A stretch of DNA of 64,000 nucleotides from Metabacillus_B sp050107715 (GCF_050107715.1 NZ_JBNILN010000006.1:146575-210574), one strand, 5' to 3'; shown: positions 43,556 to 51,625, counted from the stretch's first letter. The notes: generated by a model not told the origin, from the letters alone. Numbers and translations are program-made.

Positions 43556-43690
43556 CTGTTGATTGCAGCTAGCAGGCGTTCGCTGATCCAAGGGCGGGCG
43601 GTGAGCCTCCTCCTCGCTTCGCGACTGCGGGGTCTCACCTGTCCCGCTGCTCTTAGCTCGGAGTCTCACGCCTGCCGCTCCAATCAACAG
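43556..43690. repeat. 135-bp intergenic element with 10-bp terminal inverted repeats
   Basis: Perfect terminal repeats CTGTTGATTG / CAATCAACAG bound a GC-rich interior (CTCGGAGTCTCAC, GGGGTCTCACCTG, GGTGAGCCTCC). This is a non-coding, MITE-like element of a kind common in Bacillaceae genomes, as I recall. A decayed partial copy lies at 4266-4336. It sits between the converging ppk and ykuE genes. Confidence 0.75.
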
Positions 43691-43781
43691 GTGTGAAAAA
43701 TCAACACCATGCTTTAACAAAGCCTTTTTTAAAAATATTCAATCCTGGTGAATACGATGGTGATCTAACAGGCATGGAAAT

Positions 43782-44642
43782 TTATGCTTTATTAAAAGTG
43801 AAAACAGTCAGCTCCGGCATTGACAGAAACCGAAATGGGACGCGCGTCGTTCCGAGGCCTCTATTCACATACAGTTTCTTTTCCCCATATTCATAAAGTC
43901 CTTCCGTATAAATATCCGCAAAGGGAGGAGTGATCAGCGGGCCGTAAAATGGAAGCTGGACCTGGCCGCCGTGGCTGTGTCCGGAGAGCTGTACATCAAC
44001 GGCCAGCTTTTTTGTATGGAGCCAGGCATCCGGTTCATGTGCAAGCAGAATGTTAAATGTTTCTTCGCTAAGTCCTTTTTCAAGATTCTGATAATCTGGT
44101 TTGCCCAGCATCAAATCATCTAATCCTGATACCGTAATCACGGCACCATCTGCTAACCGGATATCCCTGCTCTCGTTTTTAAGCATAGTAAAACCGGACT
44201 GCATCATTACTTCTGCATAGATATTGCTTCCGTATCCTCCGTGATCATGATTTCCGAAAACCGAAAATTTGCCGAGAGGAGCCTTAATGTCTGCAAGCTG
44301 TGAAATAATTCCGTTCTTTTCTTTATAATGGAGAGGATCATCTATTAAATCTCCTGTAAAGAAAACCAGATCAGGGCTGAGGGCGTTAATGCTTTCCTTT
44401 ATATTTTTAAGCTGTTCCAACGTGTAGTGATCGCTTAAATGAGTATCGCTGAATTGTACTGCTTTTATCCCGCTGAACGATTGAGGGAGCTTAGGGCTGG
44501 TGAATTCTATCTTTTCCACATCAAGAAGTTTAGGCTCCAAATAACGGGAGTAGCTATAACCTCCAGCTGATAGCGCCAAACCTGCAAAAGCAAAGTACAG
44601 CATGCTTTTCAAAAACATGCGCCGGTGCACCTTTTTTGTCAT
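43782..44642 (-). CDS. ykuE: Tat-exported metallophosphoesterase YkuE
   Basis: A 286-residue calcineurin-like phosphoesterase, the same length as B. subtilis YkuE, a known TatAy-TatCy substrate placed in the cell wall. The N-terminus VHRRMFLKSMLYFAFAGLAL has the twin-arginine motif and a hydrophobic stretch. Metal ligands: QFSDTHL, FTGDLIDD, GNHDHGG, and SGHSHGGQVQLPF. GGTAGGGT precedes ATG 44642. Substrate unknown. Confidence 0.93.
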   Translation of the reverse strand: MTKKVHRRMFLKSMLYFAFAGLALSAGGYSYSRYLEPKLLDVEKIEFTSPKLPQSFSGIKAVQFSDTHLSDHYTLEQLKNIKESINALSPDLVFFTGDLIDDPLHYKEKNGIISQLADIKAPLGKFSVFGNHDHGGYGSNIYAEVMMQSGFTMLKNESRDIRLADGAVITVSGLDDLMLGKPDYQNLEKGLSEETFNILLAHEPDAWLHTKKLAVDVQLSGHSHGGQVQLPFYGPLITPPFADIYTEGLYEYGEKKLYVNRGLGTTRVPFRFLSMPELTVFTFNKA

Positions 44643-44764
44643 AGTACCCTACCATTCTATTAAATAATGAATGACTAATTATAACATGGTTTGCTGAACG
44701 AAAAGACACGAAATAACGTGTCGGATAAAAATGTTCGAAATCATAATCACTGTATGATAAAATA

Positions 44765-44782
44765 TGAATGAATAATCATTCA
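44765..44782 (+). promoter_or_regulatory. FadR operator upstream of fadH
   Basis: TGAATGAATAATCATTCA matches the Bacillus FadR consensus (TGAATGAnTAnTCATTCA). It follows a -10-like TAAAAT at 44756-44761 and would block transcription until long-chain acyl-CoA releases FadR. Confidence 0.85.
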
Positions 44783-44804
44783 TTATTCAAAAAGGGGGAT
44801 ACAT

Positions 44805-45569
44805 ATGGGAGAAAAAGTCTACATTGTCACGGGCGGCTCGAGCGGGATGGGAAAAGCGATGGCGAAGCGTTTTGCAGAGGATGGGAGCTTTGTTGTCATA
44901 ACTGGAAGAACACCTGAAAAACTCATTGAAACGAAAAATGAAATAGAAAAACGCGAAGGACAGGTCATGACGTTTCCAATGGATGTAAGGGAACCTGAAA
45001 AAGCGAGTGAACTTATGAAAGCCGTTCATGCTGAATTTGGAAGAATCGACGGGCTGATAAATAACGCGGCTGGAAACTTCATTTGTCCAGCGGAAAAGCT
45101 GTCCGTTAATGGGTGGAACTCGGTAATCAATATTGTTTTAAACGGAACGTTCTACATGAGCTCAAGTGCAGGAAACTACTGGATCGAACAAAACAAAAAG
45201 GGCGCTATCATTAACATGCTGGCTACATACGCATGGGGGGCAGGAGCAGGTGTTGCCCATTCCGCGGCGGCTAAAGCAGGCGTCCATTCTTTGACCAGAA
45301 CGCTCGCTGTAGAATGGGGAAGCCGCTATGGCATCAGGGTCAATGCCATTGCTCCTGGTCCAATAGAGCGTACCGGGGGAGCAGATAAGCTCTGGGAATC
45401 TGAAGAAGCCGCCAGCCGGACGCTGGCAAGCGTACCCTTGGGAAGATTGGGTACTCCTGAAGAGATTGCAGCATTAGCAGCTTTCCTTTTTTCAGATGAT
45501 GCTTCCTATATTAATGGAGAATGCATTACGATGGATGGCGGACAATGGTTAAATCCGCGTCCCTTTTAA
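44805..45569 (+). CDS. fadH: 2,4-dienoyl-CoA reductase, SDR family
   Basis: A 254-residue short-chain dehydrogenase acting on unsaturated fatty acyl-CoA during beta-oxidation. NADP motif TGGSSGMGKAMA, NNAAGNF, and a catalytic region with Lys in SAAAKAGVHSLTRTLAVEW. In dienoyl-CoA reductases the Tyr position is shifted, as here. Equivalent to B. subtilis YkuF/FadH in position and length. AAAGGGGG precedes ATG 44805, with the FadR operator just upstream. Terminator at 45582. Confidence 0.9.
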   Translation: MGEKVYIVTGGSSGMGKAMAKRFAEDGSFVVITGRTPEKLIETKNEIEKREGQVMTFPMDVREPEKASELMKAVHAEFGRIDGLINNAAGNFICPAEKLSVNGWNSVINIVLNGTFYMSSSAGNYWIEQNKKGAIINMLATYAWGAGAGVAHSAAAKAGVHSLTRTLAVEWGSRYGIRVNAIAPGPIERTGGADKLWESEEAASRTLASVPLGRLGTPEEIAALAAFLFSDDASYINGECITMDGGQWLNPRPF

Positions 45570-45581
45570 AAGGTTAATGAG

Positions 45582-45622
45582 AATCCTCCGCGGGTGAGCT
45601 TCCTTCCCGGGAGGATTTTTTT
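45582..45622 (+). terminator. Terminator of fadH
   Basis: AATCCTCC..GGAGGATT with inner CGGG/CCCG, then six to seven T. Confidence 0.85.
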
Positions 45623-45724
45623 ATCCTTTTCACCCTTCAACCGTGGAAGCAAGGATGATCGAACCGCAATAGCCTGACAGGTAAACATGAAGCTTATGCA
45701 GCCACATCTTCTCTTCTCTGACTA

Positions 45725-45733
45725 TGGTATAAT
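45725..45733 (+). promoter_or_regulatory. Extended -10 promoter of ykuI
   Basis: TGGTATAAT. Start expected near 45740, leaving a leader of about 165 nt before ykuI. Confidence 0.5.
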
Positions 45734-45799
45734 CTTGCTTAATAGAAAATCTGCGAGCTTGCCTGAGGGCGTTCTGCTAAAGCGGGTACCTCTTATGAG

Positions 45800-45865
45800 C
45801 CCCATGAATACGGATTGTCACATCGGCCGGCTGGCAGAGTTGTTTACTCCGTCAGCCGGGGCTGA
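45800..45865 (+). promoter_or_regulatory. Structured leader of ykuI
   Basis: CCGGCTG..GAGT-tgttt-ACTC..CAGCCGG (45827-45859) is a strong hairpin, enclosed by AGCC (45799)..GGCT (45860) pairing. It matches no riboswitch consensus I know and has no terminator. It may only stabilise the mRNA. Confidence 0.35.
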
Positions 45866-45905
45866 GAAATCAGGAGCGGCAGATAAAGGCTGTGGGGGGA
45901 ACAGG

Positions 45906-47120
45906 ATGGATGCACTGGATATTTTGACAAATAAGCAAGCCGTTATACCATATTACCAGGCTATTTTCAGCGCTGATGAGCAAACAATTGCAGGCTATGA
46001 AGTGCTGGGCAGAATAACGTTCGAGGGTGAAACAATCAGCCTCGGAGATTTCTTCTGTGATGAAAGTGTCCCGGATGAATACAAAATTGAAATCGATGAT
46101 TACATAGTTGAACAAGCCCTGGATTATGCGATATCAGAAAAGCTGGATGCCCTTATTTTTATCAACAGGGATGCAAATCTGCTGATGATTGATCAGGGAG
46201 AAAGCTTTCTTCATTTACTTTTGCGCTATCAGGAAAAAGGCTTAGATTTGAAAAAAATTGCTATTGAACTCACTGAGCATCATTTTATGGGAGATCTGGA
46301 AAGACTTCAGCATTTAATCATGTATTACAGGACCTATGGAATTAAACTCGCAGCAGCTAATATTGGAAGGGAGAGCAGCAATCTGGACCGGATTGGAAAA
46401 TTGTCACCAGATCTTTTGAAAATTGATCTTCAGCCGCTGCGGATGAGTTCAGGAACGGCATTTAATGATGTCCTGTATTCCATATCTCTCCTTGCCCGAA
46501 AAATCGGTGCAGCCATTCTTTTTGAAGATATCGAGGCAAACTTTCAGCTTCAATATGCATGGAGAAATGGAGGCCGGTACTTTCAGGGCTTCTACTTAAC
46601 AAAGCCTGAGCCTCATTTTCTTCAACATACCCTTCTGAAGGAGAAGCTTTCAACCGAGTTCCGCCACTTTATTGCCCATGAAAAAAAGAAGCTGGAAACC
46701 TTTTATGAGCTATCGGAAAAGTTCTACCAGCGGATCCATACCCTTGCTGCAAAAACAGTAAAATTTTGCGAAAATCACGACCAGCTTATTACCTTACTGT
46801 CAAAGGAATTGTCAGACTGCAGCTTTAGAATATATATATGTGATGGAGATGGCTTTCAAACGACAGGGAATATTTTCAAATCAGGCAATGAATGGATGTT
46901 TCAGGAGCAGTACAGGAATAAAAATTGGAGCTGGCGACCTTATTTTCTTGAAAATTTAATGAAAATGAGAATGGGAAGAAGGGGCTTTTTCAGCGATCTG
47001 TACAGCGATATTGAAACTGGAGAAACCATCCGAACCTACTCCTATCCGCTTGAAGACGAAGCTTATCTTTTTATTGACCTGCCCTATCAGTACCTTTACG
47101 AACAAAATGGGATGCTATGA
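45906..47120 (+). CDS. ykuI: Degenerate EAL-domain protein YkuI
   Basis: A 404-residue cytoplasmic protein (B. subtilis YkuI, 407). Residues 1-245 are an EAL domain, with EVLGR in place of the EAL signature, NRDANLL and ELTEHHF; residues 260-404 are the PAS-like YkuI_C domain. YkuI of B. subtilis binds c-di-GMP but lacks clear phosphodiesterase activity. Here the metal-ligand Asp of the DxIG segment is replaced: IKLAAANIGRESSN has Ala151 where B. subtilis has Asp, so catalysis should be lost. ATG 45906 follows GGGGGG. A likely c-di-GMP effector. Confidence 0.9.
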   Translation: MDALDILTNKQAVIPYYQAIFSADEQTIAGYEVLGRITFEGETISLGDFFCDESVPDEYKIEIDDYIVEQALDYAISEKLDALIFINRDANLLMIDQGESFLHLLLRYQEKGLDLKKIAIELTEHHFMGDLERLQHLIMYYRTYGIKLAAANIGRESSNLDRIGKLSPDLLKIDLQPLRMSSGTAFNDVLYSISLLARKIGAAILFEDIEANFQLQYAWRNGGRYFQGFYLTKPEPHFLQHTLLKEKLSTEFRHFIAHEKKKLETFYELSEKFYQRIHTLAAKTVKFCENHDQLITLLSKELSDCSFRIYICDGDGFQTTGNIFKSGNEWMFQEQYRNKNWSWRPYFLENLMKMRMGRRGFFSDLYSDIETGETIRTYSYPLEDEAYLFIDLPYQYLYEQNGML

Positions 47121-47170
47121 ATGAAAGATTTCCTTTATGCCGATCATAAGGGAAAAACATGGAGGGATTT

Positions 47171-47398
47171 ATGATTGCGCTTGGAATGATTAGTCTGCTG
47201 ATCCTCGCATGGGGACTTATCGCCACGATTAAAACAGGAACTTGGTCACAGTCAAGAAAAAAAGAGTTTGATGTGTCTGCTCCTAAAGCCGTGCAGGCCC
47301 ACCCTTATCTTCTGAACCCGATTTTTCTCGTTTATATCGGAGCTGGGCTGCTGATTGTTATTCTCATTCTTTATTTTGCTAATAAATATGGGTATTAA
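47171..47398 (+). CDS. Small two-helix membrane protein of unknown function
   Basis: A 75-residue protein with two predicted membrane helices (about 2-20: LGMISLLILAWGLIATI; about 50-70: PIFLVYIGAGLLIVILILYF) joined by a basic, hydrophilic loop. ATG 47171 has GGAGGG six bases upstream; ATG 47159 precedes the ribosome site. Lies 50 bp after ykuI and could be co-transcribed; has its own terminator at 47397. No family recognised. Confidence 0.6.
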   Translation: MIALGMISLLILAWGLIATIKTGTWSQSRKKEFDVSAPKAVQAHPYLLNPIFLVYIGAGLLIVILILYFANKYGY

Positions 47399-47427
47399 AG
47401 GACAGGGTTCATGACTCTGTCTTTTTA
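47397..47427 (+). terminator. Terminator of the two-helix membrane protein gene
   Basis: GACAGgGT-tcatg-ACtCTGTC followed by TTTTT. Confidence 0.75.
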
Positions 47428-47546
47428 TGTTTGTTTTTCTTGAAAGGTGGAATAACATCTATATGATCCACTTAGCCAATTTCAAAGCGAATTACAGCAA
47501 TCACATAGCCAATCCAATTTAAAGTACATAAATGGAGGAATGAATA

Positions 47547-48089
47547 ATGAGAGCGTTAACATCTATTGCCGCTGCAGCTGTCCTATTCTTTTCGATCGGG
47601 TCCCCTCAAGCAGGAGGAAGTTTTCTGGCTGATACAAGCAGTCCGAGAGCAGAAGCAGCAGAAAAGCAGAAGCAGAATCCGAATCCGAATCCGAACCAAA
47701 AGGTTTTCAGCCACCTTCAGGACGCCTATCAGACTCAGGTTTCCCTAAGCAGTAAAGAGCGGAGCAAAACTGAGATGAAATCTGTACTATCTCCTTATTT
47801 TACGGATAATATGGCAGACGTATATTTGAAATATAATGCAGTTAAAGGAGAAGAAAAATACATTGTATATGGAACGGATTTTCCGATTCTTTCCATCCCG
47901 TTTTTCAGCTATAGCTCTGATACGAAAGTGTTAGATAAAGGAAATAAAAAAATCGTCTATCAATATTTTGAAGCTGTAGATGAGGGACCGGTAACTTATG
48001 AAGGGCATTATGAATCGGTCACACTAGTTAAAACTGATACAGGCTGGAAGGTAGCGGCTATAAAAGAAAGCTTAAAAGCCCCTGAATGA
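47547..48089 (+). CDS. Secreted DUF3993-like protein
   Basis: A 180-residue protein with a cleavable signal peptide (RALTSIAAAAVLFFSIGS..., cleavage near residues 35-38, AEAA), a short Asn-Pro repeat (NPNPNPN), and a mature domain of about 130 residues: FSHLQDAYQTQVSLSSKERSK, LSPYFTDNMADVYLKYNAV, and a beta-rich NTF2-like end (EGHYESVTLVKTDTGWKV). It resembles the DUF3993 family of Bacillus; function unknown. AAATGGAGG precedes ATG 47547. Ends just before the Fur-controlled promoter of fsrA. Confidence 0.65.
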   Translation: MRALTSIAAAAVLFFSIGSPQAGGSFLADTSSPRAEAAEKQKQNPNPNPNQKVFSHLQDAYQTQVSLSSKERSKTEMKSVLSPYFTDNMADVYLKYNAVKGEEKYIVYGTDFPILSIPFFSYSSDTKVLDKGNKKIVYQYFEAVDEGPVTYEGHYESVTLVKTDTGWKVAAIKESLKAPE

Positions 48090-48097
48090 AATAAGTG

Positions 48098-48126
48098 TTG
48101 ACAAGGATAATGATAATCATTATCAT
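48098..48126 (+). promoter_or_regulatory. Fur-controlled promoter of fsrA
   Basis: TTGACA (48098-48103), 17 bp, TATCAT (48121-48126), a near-ideal sigma-A promoter. The spacer is GATAATGATAATCATTATC (48106-48124), a perfect 19-bp Fur box, so iron-loaded Fur would block RNA polymerase. Confidence 0.9.
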
Positions 48127-48134
48127 TTAACTAA

Positions 48135-48215
48135 AGATAGATATGTTAAATGTTCCCGCTCCCCCTTAAAGTGAGGAATATGATTAAAATCCGATTCAGG
48201 CGAATCGGATTTTTT
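48135..48215 (+). ncRNA. fsrA: Iron-sparing small RNA FsrA
   Basis: From the Fur-box promoter to the terminator (AAAATCCGATT-caggcg-AATCGGATTTT, 48186-48216) there is about 80 nt with no coding frame and a C-rich, unpaired stretch (TTCCCGCTCCCCC, about 48153-48165). Position between ykuI and ykuJ, length, Fur control and the C-rich region all match B. subtilis FsrA, which represses iron-rich enzymes by pairing with G-rich ribosome sites, helped by the FbpABC proteins. A direct alignment was not possible here. Confidence 0.85.
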
Positions 48216-48367
48216 GTTGGGTAATGAAGATTGCTCCCTTGTACGCCTTTGCCGTCTTCGCTGGTTTGTATTCCTCTCATCGCCAAATTTAACAGGGCTA
48301 AAGAATAAGACCATGCTGTCTCCTCATAGGTAAATAACAGTGTTTGATGAAAGGGGAGGGAACCAGC

Positions 48368-49261
48368 ATGTTTACTCGTATAGACCGGCTTTTGATTGAT
48401 CTTCCGAAGCCGAAAAATCCCGATGCAAATGCAGCGGCTGCTGTCCAGGAGCTGCTCGGCGGAAAATTTGGAGAAATGTCTACTTTAAATAATTATTTGT
48501 TTCAGTCGTTGAATTTTCGAAACAAGAAAAAGCTGAAGCCATTTTATGATTTAGTGGCGAGTATTACTGCAGAGGAAACCGGCCATGTCGAGCTTGTCTC
48601 GAATACCATCAACTTAATGATCATCGGGACGACCCACCCCGGTCCCCCTGATTCGACTCCGATGAGAGAGGCGGTCGACAAAAGAAACACACTTCATTTT
48701 ATCTCAACTGCACAGACTTCCTTTCCATTTGATTCAATGGGCAGACCATGGACAGGAGACAACGTTTTTAACAGCGGAAACCTTGTGTTAGACCTTCTCC
48801 ATAATTTCTTTCTTGAATGCGGAGCAAGGACCCATAAAATGAGGGTTTATCAGATGACGGATAACCCGGTTGCGAGGGAGATGATCGGATATCTGCTCGT
48901 TCGAGGCGGGGTGCATATTGTGGCATATGCGAAAGCTCTTGAAATTGCCACTGGCGTAGATGTAATGAAAATGCTTCCGGTTCCTGATCTGGATAACAGT
49001 AAATTTTCCACAGCCAGGAAATTTGAGGAACAGGGGGTAAACAGAAGATTGTACACATTCAGTGATAAATACTACCGGGATATCAATAAAATCTGGAAAG
49101 GGCTTGGGCCAAAAGGAGAGCCGCTAGAGGTCGTGATCGGCCACCCGCAGGGAGCTCCGATTCCTGATTTAGAAGAAATACCGGAGGAATTTGCACCAGG
49201 TATCTCAGAAGAGGATTTTCAGGAAATCGCCAGGCGTCTTCAGAGATCTGCGGGGATATGA
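48368..49261 (+). CDS. Manganese catalase
   Basis: A 297-residue non-haem dimanganese catalase of the ferritin-like superfamily. Residues about 20-190 form the four-helix bundle with metal ligands in NAAAAVQELLGGKFGEMST, SITAEETGHVELV, LHNFFLECGARTHKM and GGVHIVAYAKAL (Glu and His at expected places). Decomposes hydrogen peroxide; relatives include YdbD and the spore-coat CotJC, and this enzyme could be spore-located. GGGAGGGAACC precedes ATG 48368. The gene is inserted between fsrA and ykuJ relative to B. subtilis. Confidence 0.93.
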   Translation: MFTRIDRLLIDLPKPKNPDANAAAAVQELLGGKFGEMSTLNNYLFQSLNFRNKKKLKPFYDLVASITAEETGHVELVSNTINLMIIGTTHPGPPDSTPMREAVDKRNTLHFISTAQTSFPFDSMGRPWTGDNVFNSGNLVLDLLHNFFLECGARTHKMRVYQMTDNPVAREMIGYLLVRGGVHIVAYAKALEIATGVDVMKMLPVPDLDNSKFSTARKFEEQGVNRRLYTFSDKYYRDINKIWKGLGPKGEPLEVVIGHPQGAPIPDLEEIPEEFAPGISEEDFQEIARRLQRSAGI

Positions 49262-49262
49262 A

Positions 49263-49288
49263 AAAAAAGAAGCCAGCCGGCTTCTTTT
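49263..49288. terminator. Terminator between catalase and glutaredoxin-like gene
   Basis: AAGAAGCC-agcc-GGCTTCTTTTT; usable in both directions. Confidence 0.75.
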
Positions 49289-49292
49289 TCAT

Positions 49293-49535
49293 TTACATGA
49301 GCAGCTGTTCAAGAGCCGCAAGATCAAACCCTTTTACTGTATGCTCATTGACGGTAACAGTGGGAGTCGAATAGGACTGCAGGGTATTGATTAAGTAATC
49401 TTTTGCCTGTGCATCCTTTGTAATGTCTGTTTCATCATACCGGATGTGATGATGGTCTAAAAATTGCTTCACTATTTTGCACGGCGGACAATCAGGCTGA
49501 GTGTATACCATTATGGTTTTTGCCAAGAAGATCAC
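49293..49535 (-). CDS. Glutaredoxin/NrdH-like redox protein
   Basis: An 80-residue thioredoxin-fold protein with the CPPC active site in VYTQPDCPPCKIVKQFL, the cis-proline in STPTVTV and a C-terminal GFD. Reduces disulfides, with thioredoxin reductase or low-molecular thiols as donor. GTG 49535 overlaps the stop of the upstream frameshifted MBL gene by two bases (GTGA), indicating that the two were translated together; an internal ATG (49511) is also possible. Confidence 0.8.
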   Translation of the reverse strand: MIFLAKTIMVYTQPDCPPCKIVKQFLDHHHIRYDETDITKDAQAKDYLINTLQSYSTPTVTVNEHTVKGFDLAALEQLLM

Positions 49536-50480
49536 TGCTTTCTTTTGCTTAATTCATGAAAATAATAAACGAGACCCATTGCACTTACTGCTAAATCAAG
49601 GTTAAGAATATCATAAACAGGGTGCCCGCGGGGGACATTTTTTTCATCAAGGTATTTCGTTACTTGTTTGATCAGCTCGGATTCTGTTGCTTTCACCTGA
49701 TCAGCTGCTGATTTGTCTGATGAGTCAGCAGCAGCCAGCTCCGCTGAGTTTAAGAACACTGGTAGCCATTTGCGTAAATCATGAAAGGCCTTATTGGGTT
49801 CTTCCAGAGGTCCAAAATGACTGAAAAATAAAATCTCAGGTTCTAGTGCTTCAAGCCTGGATAACGAACGGAGCATGGCTTCCGGGTTGAATTGGTTCGG
49901 GGAAGAAGAAGGCAGGAAGAACCTTCCGAATACGTCATCCTGATACAGAATGCCCATCACGTCTCCTGTAAAAATTCCTTTACTTATTGGATGAAATATG
50001 CTGAAATGATGATTGGCGTGTCCTGGAGTATCAATAAACTTCAAAATACAATTTTCGCTAATCTCCAGAAGGTCTTCATCTTTTTTTATTAGAATCCGCT
50101 CTTCAGGAACGGGCAGAACAGGAGCAAAAAGGGAATCAAAGTGTTCCTCCGGCTATAAGCCGCTCAGGGTTTATCAAATGCCGTACTCCCTTCGGATGAA
50201 CAGCAATTTGGGCATTGGGGCATTCTTTTATGAGCAGCCCTGCACTGCCCGCGTGATCAAGGTGTACATGAGTGACAATGATGTATTCAAGATCGCTTAC
50301 AGAAAGGCCAAGCTCTGCTAAACCAGATTTTATGTGCGGGATGGAAGGGCTTGCAGAAGGCTCGATAAGAGTTAGCTTCTCCTCATGCAGCACATAAGCA
50401 GAGGTTCTGCCTTTCATACCGAAGTCAAATGTATCAATCATACTGATGCGGTCAGATAGACGTTTAACTTTTCCCATCAT
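49532..50480 (-). pseudogene. MBL-fold metallo-hydrolase, single frameshift
   Basis: Two frames join into one metallo-beta-lactamase-fold protein of about 315 residues. The first (from ATG 50480, after GAGGAG) has ETL..SAYVLHEEKLTLIEP and THVHLDHAG, and ends at a stop at 50136. The second frame continues the homology as HFDSLFAPVLPVPEER, then FIDTPGHANHHF and GDVMGILY, to 49532. One extra base near 50144-50150 accounts for the break, and coding signal is strong on both sides, so either decay is recent, a sequencing error is present, or the shift is programmed. The family hydrolyses thioesters, lactones or phosphoesters. Coupled to the redox gene 49293. Confidence 0.8.
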
Positions 50481-50681
50481 TTTCTCCTCTCCCTCATTAG
50501 ACTCTTTTATTATAGCCTGGGGGGAAATGGAAAGAAAATTACATGATTGCGAACATATTATCCTGAAGGTAAATGTGGTAAACTTTCTAATAGATATAGG
50601 ATGAAAAAATTTGGATAAGAATAGCAAATGCGAGGAAAATAATCGATAAGAACAGCACGTTCTTTGGAAGGAGAAAAAGAA

Positions 50682-50921
50682 ATGTCTCAACTAACAGGTA
50701 TCATCCAGCGTCTTCAAAGCTTACAGGAAACTGCAGCAGGTAACGAACCATCCCAGCGCTACTTTGAAGTAGAAGGTGAAAAACGCTGCAGCGTAAAATA
50801 CTTTGAAAAAAACGAAATGTTCGAACTTGAAGTGTTTGAAAAAGGGGAAAAGCCTCAGACGTATCAGTTCGATAATATTGATATTATTGCGATTGAAATA
50901 TTTGATCTGCTTCAAGCATAG
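50682..50921 (+). CDS. ykuJ: YkuJ family protein
   Basis: A 79-residue small acidic protein conserved in Bacillus, same length as YkuJ of B. subtilis, whose structure is an alpha-beta fold with no known function. Starts MSQLTGIIQRLQSLQE and ends DIIAIEIFDLLQA. ATG 50682 follows AAGGAG; an upstream in-frame ATG has no ribosome site. Confidence 0.9.
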   Translation: MSQLTGIIQRLQSLQETAAGNEPSQRYFEVEGEKRCSVKYFEKNEMFELEVFEKGEKPQTYQFDNIDIIAIEIFDLLQA

Positions 50922-51020
50922 TTCATCTTTACATATTTTTAATACGAATGGGAGAAAAGGATAACATATCAGAATTGGATTGCGTATAAGGTTAACAAGA
51001 ACCTTAAAAGGAGATGCATG

Positions 51021-51539
51021 ATGAGCGATACATTTGCCTTCTATAATGTAACGGAAAATAACATGACCCTTCAGGACGTAATCAGCAGGCTAAAAAGGTT
51101 TATTCAAAAAGATCCTCGTTCTGTATATGTTTTATCCATCGGTACGGATTCCCACGTACATTATCAGGAAACAAAATTCATTACCGCCATCCATCTTCAC
51201 CGTGTAGGCAAAGGGGCCTGGGGCTGTCTTAAAAACAGCATCATTCCCAGGCCGATTTTAAGTGTACATGAAAAAATTTCGACGGAAACCGCGCTGAGCC
51301 AAGAGCTTGCTTATTCATTTATCACCCTTTATTTGGGATTATTGTCTGATATTCTCATTCCGCACTCTGAAGAAGGAGCCGATCTTTCATTTGAAATTCA
51401 TTTAGATATTGGAAGGAAAGGCGTTACGAAGGACCTTATTCAGGAGATGACGGGAAGAATTACCGCAATGGGAGTAGAAGCGCGCATAAAACCAGATTCT
51501 TACACTGCCTTCAGCTATGCTAATCGGTATACAAAATAA
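51021..51539 (+). CDS. ykuK: YkuK family protein, RNase H-like fold
   Basis: A 172-residue protein, the same length as B. subtilis YkuK. The family (DUF458) is assigned an RNase H-like fold: SVYVLSIGTDSHVH carries the first acidic residue and EIHLDIGRKGVTKDLI the later one. No activity is established, to my knowledge. ATG 51021 is seven bases after AAAAGGAG; the preceding ATG at 51018 is too close. Confidence 0.9.
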   Translation: MSDTFAFYNVTENNMTLQDVISRLKRFIQKDPRSVYVLSIGTDSHVHYQETKFITAIHLHRVGKGAWGCLKNSIIPRPILSVHEKISTETALSQELAYSFITLYLGLLSDILIPHSEEGADLSFEIHLDIGRKGVTKDLIQEMTGRITAMGVEARIKPDSYTAFSYANRYTK

Positions 51540-51548
51540 GGAAATGAA

Positions 51549-51592
51549 TGTCGAAAATTGCGTTTGACGAAGTAATCTCCTTTGATTATTCT
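51549..51592 (+). promoter_or_regulatory. Spo0A box and promoter of abbA
   Basis: TGTCGAA (51549-51555), the Spo0A consensus, is directly followed by TTGACG (51564-51569), 17 bp and TATTCT (51587-51592). abbA is a known Spo0A-activated gene, and the box just upstream of the -35 fits activation. Confidence 0.75.
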
Positions 51593-51625
51593 GAAAGTGA
51601 CAACAGGCAGCAAGGAGGCAAAAGA

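Noticed and set aside
45740..45905. Known riboswitch (TPP, c-di-GMP or T-box) in the ykuI leader
   Set aside because: CTGAGA recalls a THI box, but the partner motifs are missing; no GEMM or T-box consensus is present.
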